A stretch of DNA of 41,854 nt from Eubacterium sp. (lineage in GTDB: Bacteria; Bacillota; Clostridia; Lachnospirales; Lachnospiraceae). Where the stretch lies: assembly GCA_017459675.1 (NCBI GenBank), contig JAFUCM010000136.1, forward strand, positions 1 through 41,854. Reading direction: 5' to 3'. Below, in pieces: positions 34,330-41,854 of this stretch (position 1 is the first letter of the stretch; the number at the start of each line of letters is the position of its first letter). The position numbers and the translations under genes were made by a program. The notes below the pieces were generated by a model, which did not search any database, was not told the DNA's origin, and saw nothing but the letters and a program-made list of their open reading frames with translations.

Positions 34330-35325
34330 CTATGCAAGATACGTTTTGAAAGACGCATCTGAAATAATTTCCTTGATTCCGCAGACTGTGTGAAGGTCAT
34401 AATGTCCGGAGATGCGCACCGCACATTCCAGTCTGTCGTTTAAATATCTGGGGAGACCCGTAATCTTCGTGCTGCCGCCGCAGAGATAGATTCCCTCCTC
34501 CAGAATGACTGTCCGCACCTGCGGCGGGATCCGCTGCAGAAAGCGGAGAATCTCATCCATGATCTTATCGAGTTCCGAACGCACTGCGGATGTGACCGTG
34601 AATGTCGTCACGACACCGCTGCGCGGCAGACCGTTCCGCGTGTCAATGCCGGTCACCTTGCGCGCCTCAAGCCTGCTGCCGGAAAGATCCGTCAGAGACA
34701 GCTTCAGCCGTTTTGCCGTTTTCCCGCTGATCATAAAATGATTCTTGCGGCGCACGGCAGCCACAATGGCATCATTGAGGCTCTGGCCGCCGATCGGAAT
34801 TGCAGTGCTGATCAGAATACGCCCGTCTGCAATGACAGAAAAACAGGTGCTCTGCGCGCCGAAATTAATCAGCATGGTTCCCCTGGGATTCGTGATGGGA
34901 ATCCCGAAAGCAACCGCATCGGCAATTGCACGTTCCACCATATAGATCCGGCTCCTTCTGAGCATCCCTCTGGACGCAATGGTGTGATAGGCGCGTTTTT
35001 CAATTTCAGACATATCCGTGGGAACAGAAAAATACAGGGACGGTCCGTAACCGATCCGGCTCTGTGTGCGCTCGAGAAGTGTATGAAGAACTGCTTCCAT
35101 CATGGAAACATCACTAATACGCCCGTTAGACATCGGGGTATATACCTCGATGTTCTCGGGCGTTTTTCCGAACAGTTCATAAGCGTCATTTCCGATTGCA
35201 AATACAGATTCCGCATCGCGGATTGCAATCATATTGCGCTCTTTCTGAATCTGTTCGCTGCTGTGATCATATATTTTCACCGTACTGGTGCCAATATCAA
35301 TTCCAAAACTGTGATGAAGCGCCAT
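34330..35325 (-). CDS. mreB: Divergent MreB-like actin homologue
   Basis: A 331-residue actin-fold protein in the mreB position (radC-mreB-mreC-mreD). The phosphate-1 loop is close to consensus (FGIDIGTSTVKIYD). Phosphate-2, normally DIGGGTTE in MreB, reads NFGAQSTCF, and the IEEPxAAAIG segment reads VERAIADAVAFG. The adenosine motif reads YLCGGSTKITGL. The Asp-to-Asn change and lost glycines suggest weak or absent ATP hydrolysis, or a specialised paralogue. Length and fold are otherwise normal, with no frameshift. A canonical MreB may exist elsewhere in the genome. Confidence 0.85.
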   Translation of the reverse strand: MALHHSFGIDIGTSTVKIYDHSSEQIQKERNMIAIRDAESVFAIGNDAYELFGKTPENIEVYTPMSNGRISDVSMMEAVLHTLLERTQSRIGYGPSLYFSVPTDMSEIEKRAYHTIASRGMLRRSRIYMVERAIADAVAFGIPITNPRGTMLINFGAQSTCFSVIADGRILISTAIPIGGQSLNDAIVAAVRRKNHFMISGKTAKRLKLSLTDLSGSRLEARKVTGIDTRNGLPRSGVVTTFTVTSAVRSELDKIMDEILRFLQRIPPQVRTVILEEGIYLCGGSTKITGLPRYLNDRLECAVRISGHYDLHTVCGIKEIISDASFKTYLA

Positions 35326-35346
35326 CCTTCATCGGTCCCCTCTCTT

Positions 35347-36108
35347 CTACAATTCTGCTGTCTGAAAAAATGCAGAATCATCGATTGAAAGCTGCGCCGG
35401 AGAAATCTCCCACACTGTCCGGTCGCCGCAGATGCTCTCAAAACACATATCCCCTATAATGATGTGATCCAGCAGATGGATCCCCAGCATCTCGCCTGCA
35501 GTCCGCACGCGCTCTGTGACGAGCAGATCTTCGGGACTGGGCGTCGCATCGCCGCTGGGATGATTATGTACCAGAACAATCTGGACGGCGTGCCAGGCCA
35601 GTGCGGCCAGAAAAATCTCACGCGGTGAGATCAGAGAAAGATTCACAGTCCCTCTTGTTATGATCTCATCCCCCAGCAGATTGTTCTTTGTATCAAACAT
35701 CATGCAGAGCACAATCTCCTGCTCCTCATGACGCAGACTTTCCATATAATAGTCCGCAATGGATTCCGGGTCATTAAATTTCAGCCGCCGTTCAGCCGGT
35801 GTCCTGGCGATCCGCCTTGCAAGCTCAGCAATACACCGGAGCTGTACGGCCTTGACGGTCCCGATCCCCGGGATTGTGCGCAGTTCTTCAACAGAACGGT
35901 GAATAATTCCCACAAGACCCGTATAAGCGCCCGCCTGTGAAAGAATTTCCTGCGCCAGGGCAACGGATGATTTTCCTCTTGTTCCTGTCCGCAGAATCAC
36001 GGCGAGCAGTTCTGCATCTGAAAGTGCCGCCGGTCCGTTCTGAAGACATTTTTCATACGGTCTCTCATCTTCCGGCAGTTCCATGATCGTTTTTTTGTTA
36101 TAATCCAT
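35347..36108 (-). CDS. radC: RadC-family JAB-domain protein
   Basis: A 253-residue protein with an N-terminal helix-hairpin-helix region (ALSDAELLAVILRTGTRGKS, TIPGIGTVKAVQL) and a C-terminal JAB/MPN metal-binding domain. The metal motif HNHPSGDATPSPED and the preceding glutamate region (ISPREIFLAAL) are present. The role is unsettled; it is not a proven repair protein. The ATG at 36108 follows AGAGGAG; an in-frame codon at 36129 does not have one. It leads the radC-mreBCD run with a 21-base gap to mreB. minCD, often found further along, are absent. Confidence 0.93.
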   Translation of the reverse strand: MDYNKKTIMELPEDERPYEKCLQNGPAALSDAELLAVILRTGTRGKSSVALAQEILSQAGAYTGLVGIIHRSVEELRTIPGIGTVKAVQLRCIAELARRIARTPAERRLKFNDPESIADYYMESLRHEEQEIVLCMMFDTKNNLLGDEIITRGTVNLSLISPREIFLAALAWHAVQIVLVHNHPSGDATPSPEDLLVTERVRTAGEMLGIHLLDHIIIGDMCFESICGDRTVWEISPAQLSIDDSAFFQTAEL

Positions 36109-36200
36109 ACGTTTCTCTCCTCTTATCATGACATAACAATCGCAGCATCAGAAGATGCCGCACAGATGATAAGAACAGATTTTCAAAAACGATCAAAAGA

Positions 36201-36229
36201 ATTGTATCACAGTTTCTGTGTTATGTATA
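36201..36229 (-). promoter_or_regulatory. Candidate promoter of the radC-mre run
   Basis: Read on the minus strand: an extended -10 TGATACAAT (36209-36201) with a weak -35 TATACA (36229-36224) 17 bases upstream. It lies in the 151-base gap between the flavoprotein gene and radC. Confidence 0.45.
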
Positions 36230-36259
36230 GGAACAAAGCGGAAAGAATCCAAAAAAATA

Positions 36260-38002
36260 TCAACCAAATTTTTGGAAGCGCGAGGCGACAGCCTCGGCAA
36301 TTTTGATACCGTCCATGGCGGCGGATGTAATGCCGCCCGCATAGCCGGCACCCTCTCCGCAGGGATAAATACCGCGGATATTGCTCTCAAAACCGGCATC
36401 TCTGTCGATCCTGACAGGTGATGAAGTCCGGCTCTCCACACCGGAAAGAATCGTGTCCGGATGGGCATAGCCGGGCAGTTTTCTGTCAAATAAGAGGATT
36501 CCCTCCGCGATCCCTGTAGCGATCTCCTCCGGGAAAATAGAAAACACATCGCCCGCATGCCACGCGCCCTTCATCACAGGCATCCACTTTTGTGCCGGAT
36601 TGTATCCGGTGCCGGAAAGACCGGTACCCGGACTGGAGAATTCAGTACCCGGGCCGGAAAAACCAGCACACGCAGCGGTATGCGGTGCGGAATCCGGCAG
36701 CAGATCTCTGCTTTTTGCCGCGGCGCAGAAATCAGAAAAACGCTGCACCGGAATTGCGCCGCAGCCCGCGCGGTATGCGTTTTCTTCGAGGTTTCTGACG
36801 AATAACAGGCCGGATAGTGCTTCGGGAAGGCCGGAAGCATAGCTGTCATCCTGTAAGGCTGCACGCATCTTCAGGTAATCATCCGGGCTCACCGTAACGA
36901 CCACGGCACTGTTGGCATTTTCCGCGTCGCGTGCGTGATAGCTCATGCCGTTAACGGCCAGCATGCCCGGCTCAGAGGACGCATTTACGACATAGCCGCC
37001 GGGACACATACAGAACGTATAGGCAGCCCTTCCGGATGAAAGCTGTGCAGTCAGTTTATAGTCGGCGGCGCCGACGTGTTCCGGATGCGCGGTTCCGTAC
37101 TGCTGCAGGTTGATCAGTGCCTGCGGATGCTCTGCCCGCACACCGACAGCAATCGGCTTCATGCGCATGGAAATGCCCTTGCTGTAAAGCATCTGATAGG
37201 TATCACGGGCAGAATGCCCGATGGCCGGGATCACGATTTCAGCCGGGATAAAGGTCCCGTCTGCAAGCTGAACCCCTTTGACCGCGCCGTCTTCAATACG
37301 GATGTCAGTCACTTTTTTCTGAAACTGTACCTCGCCGCCCATGGAAATAATCTGACGGCGCATCGTTTTAACAATGGAAACAAGCAGATCTGTGCCCAGA
37401 TGCGGTTTTGCATCGCAGAGGATTTCATCCGGTGCACCGGCATTGTGAAACATCTGCAGAACCAGGCGGTTCCGTCCCGCCGGATCTTTGACGCCGGTAT
37501 TCAGTTTTCCGTCTGAAAATGTACCGGCCCCGCCCTCTCCGAACTGGACGTTGGAATCCGGCTGAAGCAGACCGGTCTCCCAGAATGTCTCGACCGTTCT
37601 GCGGCGGGCAGATGCTTCTTCGCCGCGCTCCAGTACGACAGGTCTGTATCCATGTGATGCAAGCATATGTGCACAGAACAGGCCGGCCGGACCGCTTCCG
37701 ATGATGACCGGCGGATGCAGCAGTTTTTCATTTCCCTGTTCCGGAAAGCGGTAAACGGGCAAACTGGTTTGCGTAATATTTTTATGTCGATTATTCCGAA
37801 GAATCCTGTTCTCGCCGGGCACTTCCAGCTCGACGGTATAAGTATAATACAGCAGTGGTTTGCTGCGCGCATCAACAGAGCGCCGGATGATCTGAAAATG
37901 ACGGATATCCTGCGGACGGATCCGGAGCATTCTGCATGCTTTTTTCAGAACGGCATTTTCTGTATGCGGAATTTCCAGCTTCAGCTGTGTGATTCTGATC
38001 AT
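36260..38002 (-). CDS. FAD-dependent dehydrogenase (BFO_1638-like, uncharacterised)
   Basis: A 580-residue flavoprotein with an N-terminal accessory domain of about 80 residues (MIRITQLKLEIPH, ACRMLRIRPQDI). A Rossmann FAD-binding motif VIIGSGPAGLFCAHMLA follows, then FGEGGAGTFSDGKLNTGVKD and the C-terminal GIYPCGEGAGYAGGITSAA. Proteins like this are annotated as FAD-dependent dehydrogenases of unknown substrate. Near residue 470 is a Gly/Ser/Pro-rich insert with repeats of SGPGT/SSPGT. The start at 38002 follows AGGAG and fits the family; the frame extends to 38068, overlapping the upstream gene. Confidence 0.88.
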   Translation of the reverse strand: MIRITQLKLEIPHTENAVLKKACRMLRIRPQDIRHFQIIRRSVDARSKPLLYYTYTVELEVPGENRILRNNRHKNITQTSLPVYRFPEQGNEKLLHPPVIIGSGPAGLFCAHMLASHGYRPVVLERGEEASARRRTVETFWETGLLQPDSNVQFGEGGAGTFSDGKLNTGVKDPAGRNRLVLQMFHNAGAPDEILCDAKPHLGTDLLVSIVKTMRRQIISMGGEVQFQKKVTDIRIEDGAVKGVQLADGTFIPAEIVIPAIGHSARDTYQMLYSKGISMRMKPIAVGVRAEHPQALINLQQYGTAHPEHVGAADYKLTAQLSSGRAAYTFCMCPGGYVVNASSEPGMLAVNGMSYHARDAENANSAVVVTVSPDDYLKMRAALQDDSYASGLPEALSGLLFVRNLEENAYRAGCGAIPVQRFSDFCAAAKSRDLLPDSAPHTAACAGFSGPGTEFSSPGTGLSGTGYNPAQKWMPVMKGAWHAGDVFSIFPEEIATGIAEGILLFDRKLPGYAHPDTILSGVESRTSSPVRIDRDAGFESNIRGIYPCGEGAGYAGGITSAAMDGIKIAEAVASRFQKFG

Positions 38003-38019
38003 TTCGTACGGATCTCCTG

Positions 38020-39204
38020 TTAAATTGCGGCACTGGTGCCTGCCACATAGCCGCTGGACCAGGCCCACTGCAGATTATATCCGCCGCAGGCTCCGTCTGC
38101 ATCAACTGCTTCACCGGTAAAATACAGGCCCGGCATGTATCTGGACTGCAGATTCTCATCAAGTCCTGCTGTGGAGATGCCGCCGGAAGAAACCTGTGCA
38201 AAACGCCCTGCGGCAGCATCGGTCACATGCAGTTCAATCTGCTTCACTGCTTTAACAGCTGCGGCAATCTCTGCCTTTTTCGGGATAAACACCGGAATCA
38301 GCTGTTCCGGCAGCAGACCGCAGAAAAGCTGCCGTACGGTTTTCCAGGGAGCGGCTGTCTGCTGCATTTCCATGCGTCCTGTCAGCTCGGCTTCTGTCAG
38401 ATACGGAACAAGATCCAGGATTACCCGCACGTCTTTCCGTGCTTCACGGACAGCCCGGACGGCAAACCGGCTGATCTGAAAGACCGGGATGCCGGAAATG
38501 CCATAATCTGCCAGCTGAACATTACCCGCTTCCTGCATCTGCATCATACCGTCAATCACCAGTGAAACAGATGCCTGAATCCGAACGCCGGCCCATTTTT
38601 TTGCATAATCCCCGCGGACATGCAGCGGAACCAGTGCGGGCAGAAAGGGAATATACGGCTGCCCGGTCTGTTCCGCGATTGCGATTGCAGTATCCGAAGA
38701 ACCGCGCACAGCAGATGCAGGACTGCCGCATGCTGCAATGACAGCGTCTGCGGGATATGACCACGTCTTCGTGCGGACGGTCAGGCCCGCCCCTGCTTTG
38801 CTGACAGACTGCACTTCTTCTCTGGTCTTAATCCGTACCCCGAGATGCTCCGCTTCCATAAGAAGCAGTTTCAGAACGGTCTCCGCCTGCTCCGTACAGG
38901 GATAAATCCATCCGTCACGGCTCTTCGGATACAGACCGAGTCCCGTGAAGAAGGCAATGGTCTGATCGACATCAAAGCGGCGGATAATCTGCCACAGATA
39001 CTGCGGATCGGTTCCGCGGTAGCAGGACGGATCCTGTGTCAGGTTCGTCAGATTACACTTTCCGTTGCCGCTTGCGAGCAGTTTCCGGCCGGGCTTATCA
39101 TTTCCCTCAAGAATTGTCACGTGCGCGCCGCCTCTGGCCGCCCAGATGCCGGCCATCAGACCGGAGGCGCCGGCCCCTATGATGATGATTTTTTTCTGCG
39201 GCAT
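38020..39204 (-). CDS. HI0933-family FAD/NAD(P)-binding oxidoreductase
   Basis: A 394-residue flavoprotein of the HI0933/YtfP-like (aminoacetone oxidase-like) family. It begins MPQKKIIIIGAGASGLMAGI with the dinucleotide-binding motif and has GRKLLASGNGKCNLTNL, then VSSGGISTAGLDENLQSR and FTGEAVDADGACGGYNLQWA at the C terminus. The physiological substrate is unknown. AGGAG precedes the ATG at 39204; an in-frame start at 39225 is less likely. It lies between miaA and the other flavoprotein gene. Confidence 0.92.
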   Translation of the reverse strand: MPQKKIIIIGAGASGLMAGIWAARGGAHVTILEGNDKPGRKLLASGNGKCNLTNLTQDPSCYRGTDPQYLWQIIRRFDVDQTIAFFTGLGLYPKSRDGWIYPCTEQAETVLKLLLMEAEHLGVRIKTREEVQSVSKAGAGLTVRTKTWSYPADAVIAACGSPASAVRGSSDTAIAIAEQTGQPYIPFLPALVPLHVRGDYAKKWAGVRIQASVSLVIDGMMQMQEAGNVQLADYGISGIPVFQISRFAVRAVREARKDVRVILDLVPYLTEAELTGRMEMQQTAAPWKTVRQLFCGLLPEQLIPVFIPKKAEIAAAVKAVKQIELHVTDAAAGRFAQVSSGGISTAGLDENLQSRYMPGLYFTGEAVDADGACGGYNLQWAWSSGYVAGTSAAI

Positions 39205-39240
39205 GGTGAATCTCCTATAGAACAATTCTGCAGAATAAAT

Positions 39241-40197
39241 TTATAAAGAAACGATCCCCCGCGCCCGGCAGATCTCCAGCATATGAGAAACAACCGCCGC
39301 AAAATCATACTGAAATGCGGAAATATCAACCCAGATGACATCCGGTTCCCGGCGGAACCAGGTCAGCTGACGTTTTGCGAAATGCCGGGTATTGGTTTTG
39401 ATTTTCCGGATGACTTCCTCCCGGGAGCATTCTCCGCGGAAATACGGGAACCACTCGCGGTACCCGAGTCCCTTCATGGATGTATTTTCCTCCGTGAGTC
39501 CGCGTGCATACAGCTGCCGGACTTCTTCCTCCAGCCCGTCTGCAATCATCTGATCCACGCGCCGGTCAATCCGGTCATAGATCTTCTGCCGGTCATCGGT
39601 CAGAACAAAATAAGCATAGCGGAAGGGAGAAGGATTCTGATGCTGTTCCGCATTGTGTGCAGAGATCGGCCGGCCGGTCTCGTGATAATACTCGAGCGCG
39701 CGGATTACCCGCTTCCGGTTATTTGGATGAATGATCTCTGCAGATGCAGGATCACACGACTGCAGCATCGAAAAGAGCGCTTCTGTCCCGCCGGGTTCCT
39801 GACTGCGTGCTACCAGAAGTTCCCGGTATGCGGAGTGTCCGGTTGTCTCTGAAAAATCAATTTCTTTCAGCAGGGCCTGAATATAAAATCCGGTGCCGCC
39901 TGCAATGATGGGAATCCGTCCTTCACCGGCGCACAGATCAACAGCGGCGCGGCCGCGTTTCTGAAACTGATAGACGTCAAATGACTCTTCGGGTTCGAGA
40001 ATATCGATCAGATAATGCGGTACACCGTCCATCTCCTCCGGTGTGATTTTTGCGGAGCCGATGTTCATTCCGCGGTATACCTGCATGGAATCCGCGGAGA
40101 TAACGGTGCCGTTGATGCGTTTTGCCAGCAGAACCGAACAGGCTGTTTTGCCGACAGCAGTCGGTCCTGTCACAATGATACAAGGTTGTTTATTCAT
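39241..40197 (-). CDS. miaA: tRNA dimethylallyltransferase MiaA
   Basis: Adds a dimethylallyl group to A37 of tRNAs reading UNN codons. The 318-residue protein has the P-loop GPTAVGKTACSV, the ISADSMQVYRGMNIGSAK and VPHYLIDILEPEESFDVYQF segments, AGGTGFYIQALL and TRHFAKRQLTWFRR. The ATG overlaps the mutL stop as ATGA, and mutL-miaA is a widely conserved pair. Confidence 0.96.
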   Translation of the reverse strand: MNKQPCIIVTGPTAVGKTACSVLLAKRINGTVISADSMQVYRGMNIGSAKITPEEMDGVPHYLIDILEPEESFDVYQFQKRGRAAVDLCAGEGRIPIIAGGTGFYIQALLKEIDFSETTGHSAYRELLVARSQEPGGTEALFSMLQSCDPASAEIIHPNNRKRVIRALEYYHETGRPISAHNAEQHQNPSPFRYAYFVLTDDRQKIYDRIDRRVDQMIADGLEEEVRQLYARGLTEENTSMKGLGYREWFPYFRGECSREEVIRKIKTNTRHFAKRQLTWFRREPDVIWVDISAFQYDFAAVVSHMLEICRARGIVSL

Positions 40198-41854
40198 AGG
40201 ATGCGCTTAAACTTTCTGTCCAGTTCATAGTGTGACATGTATACAATGGTCGGTCTGCCGTGCGGACAGTTGTATGGATTTTCGAGTTTCAGCAGCTCAT
40301 TGATCAGCGCGTCTGCCTCCTGCACGGACATGGTGTGATTGCCTTTGACGGCAGCTTTGCAGGACATGGATGCAAGCTTTTCCAGAATCAGATTTTCCGG
40401 CTGGTTTCCCAGACTGCCGAGACTGTCCAGGATATCCGTAAACAGCTGTTCGACAGATACGCCGTACAGATTTGAAGGAACGGCCGTGATCCGGTAATCG
40501 GAACCGCCAAACGGCTCGATAATAAATCCGAGTTCGCGGAAGGTGTCCAGATGCATTTCCAGCAGGGATGCCTCTGCCCCTGTCAGACTGAGAACTTTTG
40601 CCGGCGCGATCATCTGTGAATGGATTGTCTTCTCACGGTGCGCCTTCATCAGCCGCTCATACATGACCTTCTCGTGTGCTGCATGCTGATCGACAATATA
40701 CAGGTGATCCTGAAATTCAATCAGCCAGTAGGTTCCGAACAACTGTCCGATCATGCGATGGAACTGTCTGGCGGATTTTTCCAGAAGCTTTTCCGGAAAG
40801 AGTTCGGTCTGTTCGGGCTTTGGTGTCTTTTCAGTTTTTTCAGCTTTTTCAGTTTCCCGAAGCGTATGCGGCTGTCTCTCAGTATCTGAAGGCCTGTCTA
40901 TATCTGAAGGCCTGTCTGCATGGGAAGACCTGCCGGCATACGGGGCAGATGCTTCACGCAGCACCGATGATGTTTTCTGATTCGGCTCCGGCATAGTCAT
41001 GGAAGGTTCCGGCTGTGCTGTTTGCAGATTGCGCGGCTGTGCAGGTGACGGCTGTACCGGCTGTGCAGCTGGCGAACGATGCGGCTGTGCAGGTGCTGTG
41101 CCTGCCGGTTTCTCCCATGTATTGGATTTCGGTGCCTGCAGGAGATTCTGCGCCGCACGTCTCGCACGTTCAAAGGGTTCCGGCGCGGCTTCCCTGCCGG
41201 GAATCGGGCGTTCCCCCCGGAAAGACGGTTTTCTGCTCTGCTGTTCCAGCGAGATCTGCGGAATTCGTTCCCTGGTAAACAGTGCATTCTGAACGGCAAG
41301 GGTCAGCTGCCGGCTGATCTGCTCACCTTCTGAAATCCGGACTTCCATTTTGGCAGGATGTACATTTACATCTACCAGTTCCGGATTGATTTCCAGATAC
41401 AGAAGTGTAAACGGATATCTGTGCTGCATCATAAATCCGTGATAACCGTCTTCAATCGCGCGGGCGATCAGACTGCTTTTCACAAACCTGCCATTGATAT
41501 AATAATTTTCAAAATTACGATTGCCTCTGGCAATTTCAGGATTTCCGAGAAAACCGCTGATTTTCATATGGCTGCTCTCATCTTCAACCGGAATCAGCTG
41601 CTTAGCCATATCCCGCCCGTAAATCTGGAATACGATATCTCTGAGATTGCCGTTGCCGGTTGTGAAGAGGCGGCTTTTTCCGTTCATCAGCAGCTTGAAG
41701 GAGATCTCCGGGTGCGAAAGTGCCAGCTCCTCAACCACGGCAGCAATCCGGTTCCCTTCTGCGCCGGCGGATTTCAGAAATTATGCACGCGCCGGCGTAT
41801 TGTAAAACAGAGTGCGGACCAGAAAGGTCGTGCCGCCGGGCGCCCCGATTTCCT
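40194..41854 (-). pseudogene. mutL: mutL, DNA mismatch repair protein, interrupted by an in-frame TAA (5' end outside window)
   Basis: Reading from the right edge, the frame encodes GGTTFLVRTLFYNTPARA, meets TAA at 41783-41781, then continues FLKSAGAEGNRIAAVVEELA in the same frame. NTPARxKFL is a conserved MutL motif, so the TAA replaces the lysine codon (one base from AAA). After it, 528 codons are open. They hold the rest of the ATPase domain, a Pro/Gln/charged linker, and a C-terminal endonuclease region with DQHAAHEKVMYE (the DQHAx2Ex4E metal motif) and CPHGRP. The longest uninterrupted reading starts at a GTG at 41738 but would lack the ATP-binding half. It overlaps miaA by four bases. 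Confidence 0.8.
40870..40926. repeat. 18-base repeat in the mutL linker
   Basis: TCTGAAGGCCTGTCTATA is followed directly by TCTGAAGGCCTGTCTGCA and a more degenerate copy, encoding repeated RPSD units (HADRPSDIDRPSDTERQ) in the linker. It is in frame and does not break the gene. Confidence 0.6.

Noticed and set aside
37076-37516. 146-codon plus-strand open frame
   Set aside because: Antisense to the FAD-dependent dehydrogenase, which has clear family motifs; no supporting binding site or domain.
1-41854. tRNA, rRNA, CRISPR arrays or prophage genes
   Set aside because: Intergenic gaps are all under 300 bases and show no cloverleaf, spacer-repeat pattern or phage proteins on reading.

Overview
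The window is a 41.9 kb stretch of a low-to-moderate GC (around 50%) Gram-positive chromosome, most likely a member of the Clostridia close to Lachnospiraceae. The basis is the gene set and order (sepF-ylmH cluster, radC-mreBCD-mrdA-rodA, lexA divergent from a LysM gene, TIGR03960/TIGR03936 pair next to RNase G and rplU-rpmA), strong AGGAGG ribosome binding sites, sigma-A-type promoters and CGAAC-type SOS boxes. No organism name can be read from the sequence. Almost everything is housekeeping. There are no rRNA or tRNA genes, CRISPR arrays, prophages or complete insertion sequences.

Layout: 1-235 is the tail of an unidentified ORF and a REP-like palindrome. 236-5811 (+) is a five-gene cobalamin run (cbiA, cbiB, cobD-like, cobQ, cbiC). 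5846-6124 (-) is an orphan HicB-like protein. 6271-11099 (+) is a tightly overlapping set: B12-binding-type radical SAM protein, DUF2344 partner, RNase E/G and a CPBP membrane protease. 11107-11822 (+) is a promoter, leader, rplU and rpmA. 11934-15221 (+) is obg, yhbY, nadD, yqeK and rsfS, ended by a strong terminator. 15269-16535 is the SOS locus: lexA (-) and a YneA-like LysM protein (+) share a control region with three SOS boxes. 16750-21034 holds a HIT protein (-), an AEC transporter (+), a XerS-sized tyrosine recombinase (+) and an AI-2E family membrane protein (+).

From 21085 to the right end every gene lies on the minus strand. In transcription order, right to left, they are: mutL (interrupted), miaA, two flavoprotein oxidoreductases; then radC, mreB-like, mreC, mreD, mrdA (PBP2), rodA and a D-Ala-D-Ala carboxypeptidase (cell elongation and wall synthesis); a small P-loop protein; then a HlyD-like membrane protein, yggS, sepF, ylmH, aroB, lspA and an RluA-family pseudouridine synthase (division and envelope cluster).

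Most notable: mutL carries an in-frame ochre codon inside its conserved NTPARxKFL motif. aroB appears to carry an in-frame ochre eight codons after its best start, with a possible restart 12 codons in. Two short tandem-repeat arrays start exactly at the stop codons of ylmH and the recombinase gene. The SOS locus is unusually well marked. L27 lacks the N-terminal extension and prp lacks its gene at the usual position. PBP2 has a large insertion, and the MreB homologue has lost consensus nucleotide-binding residues. I did not find a clearly new multi-gene system.
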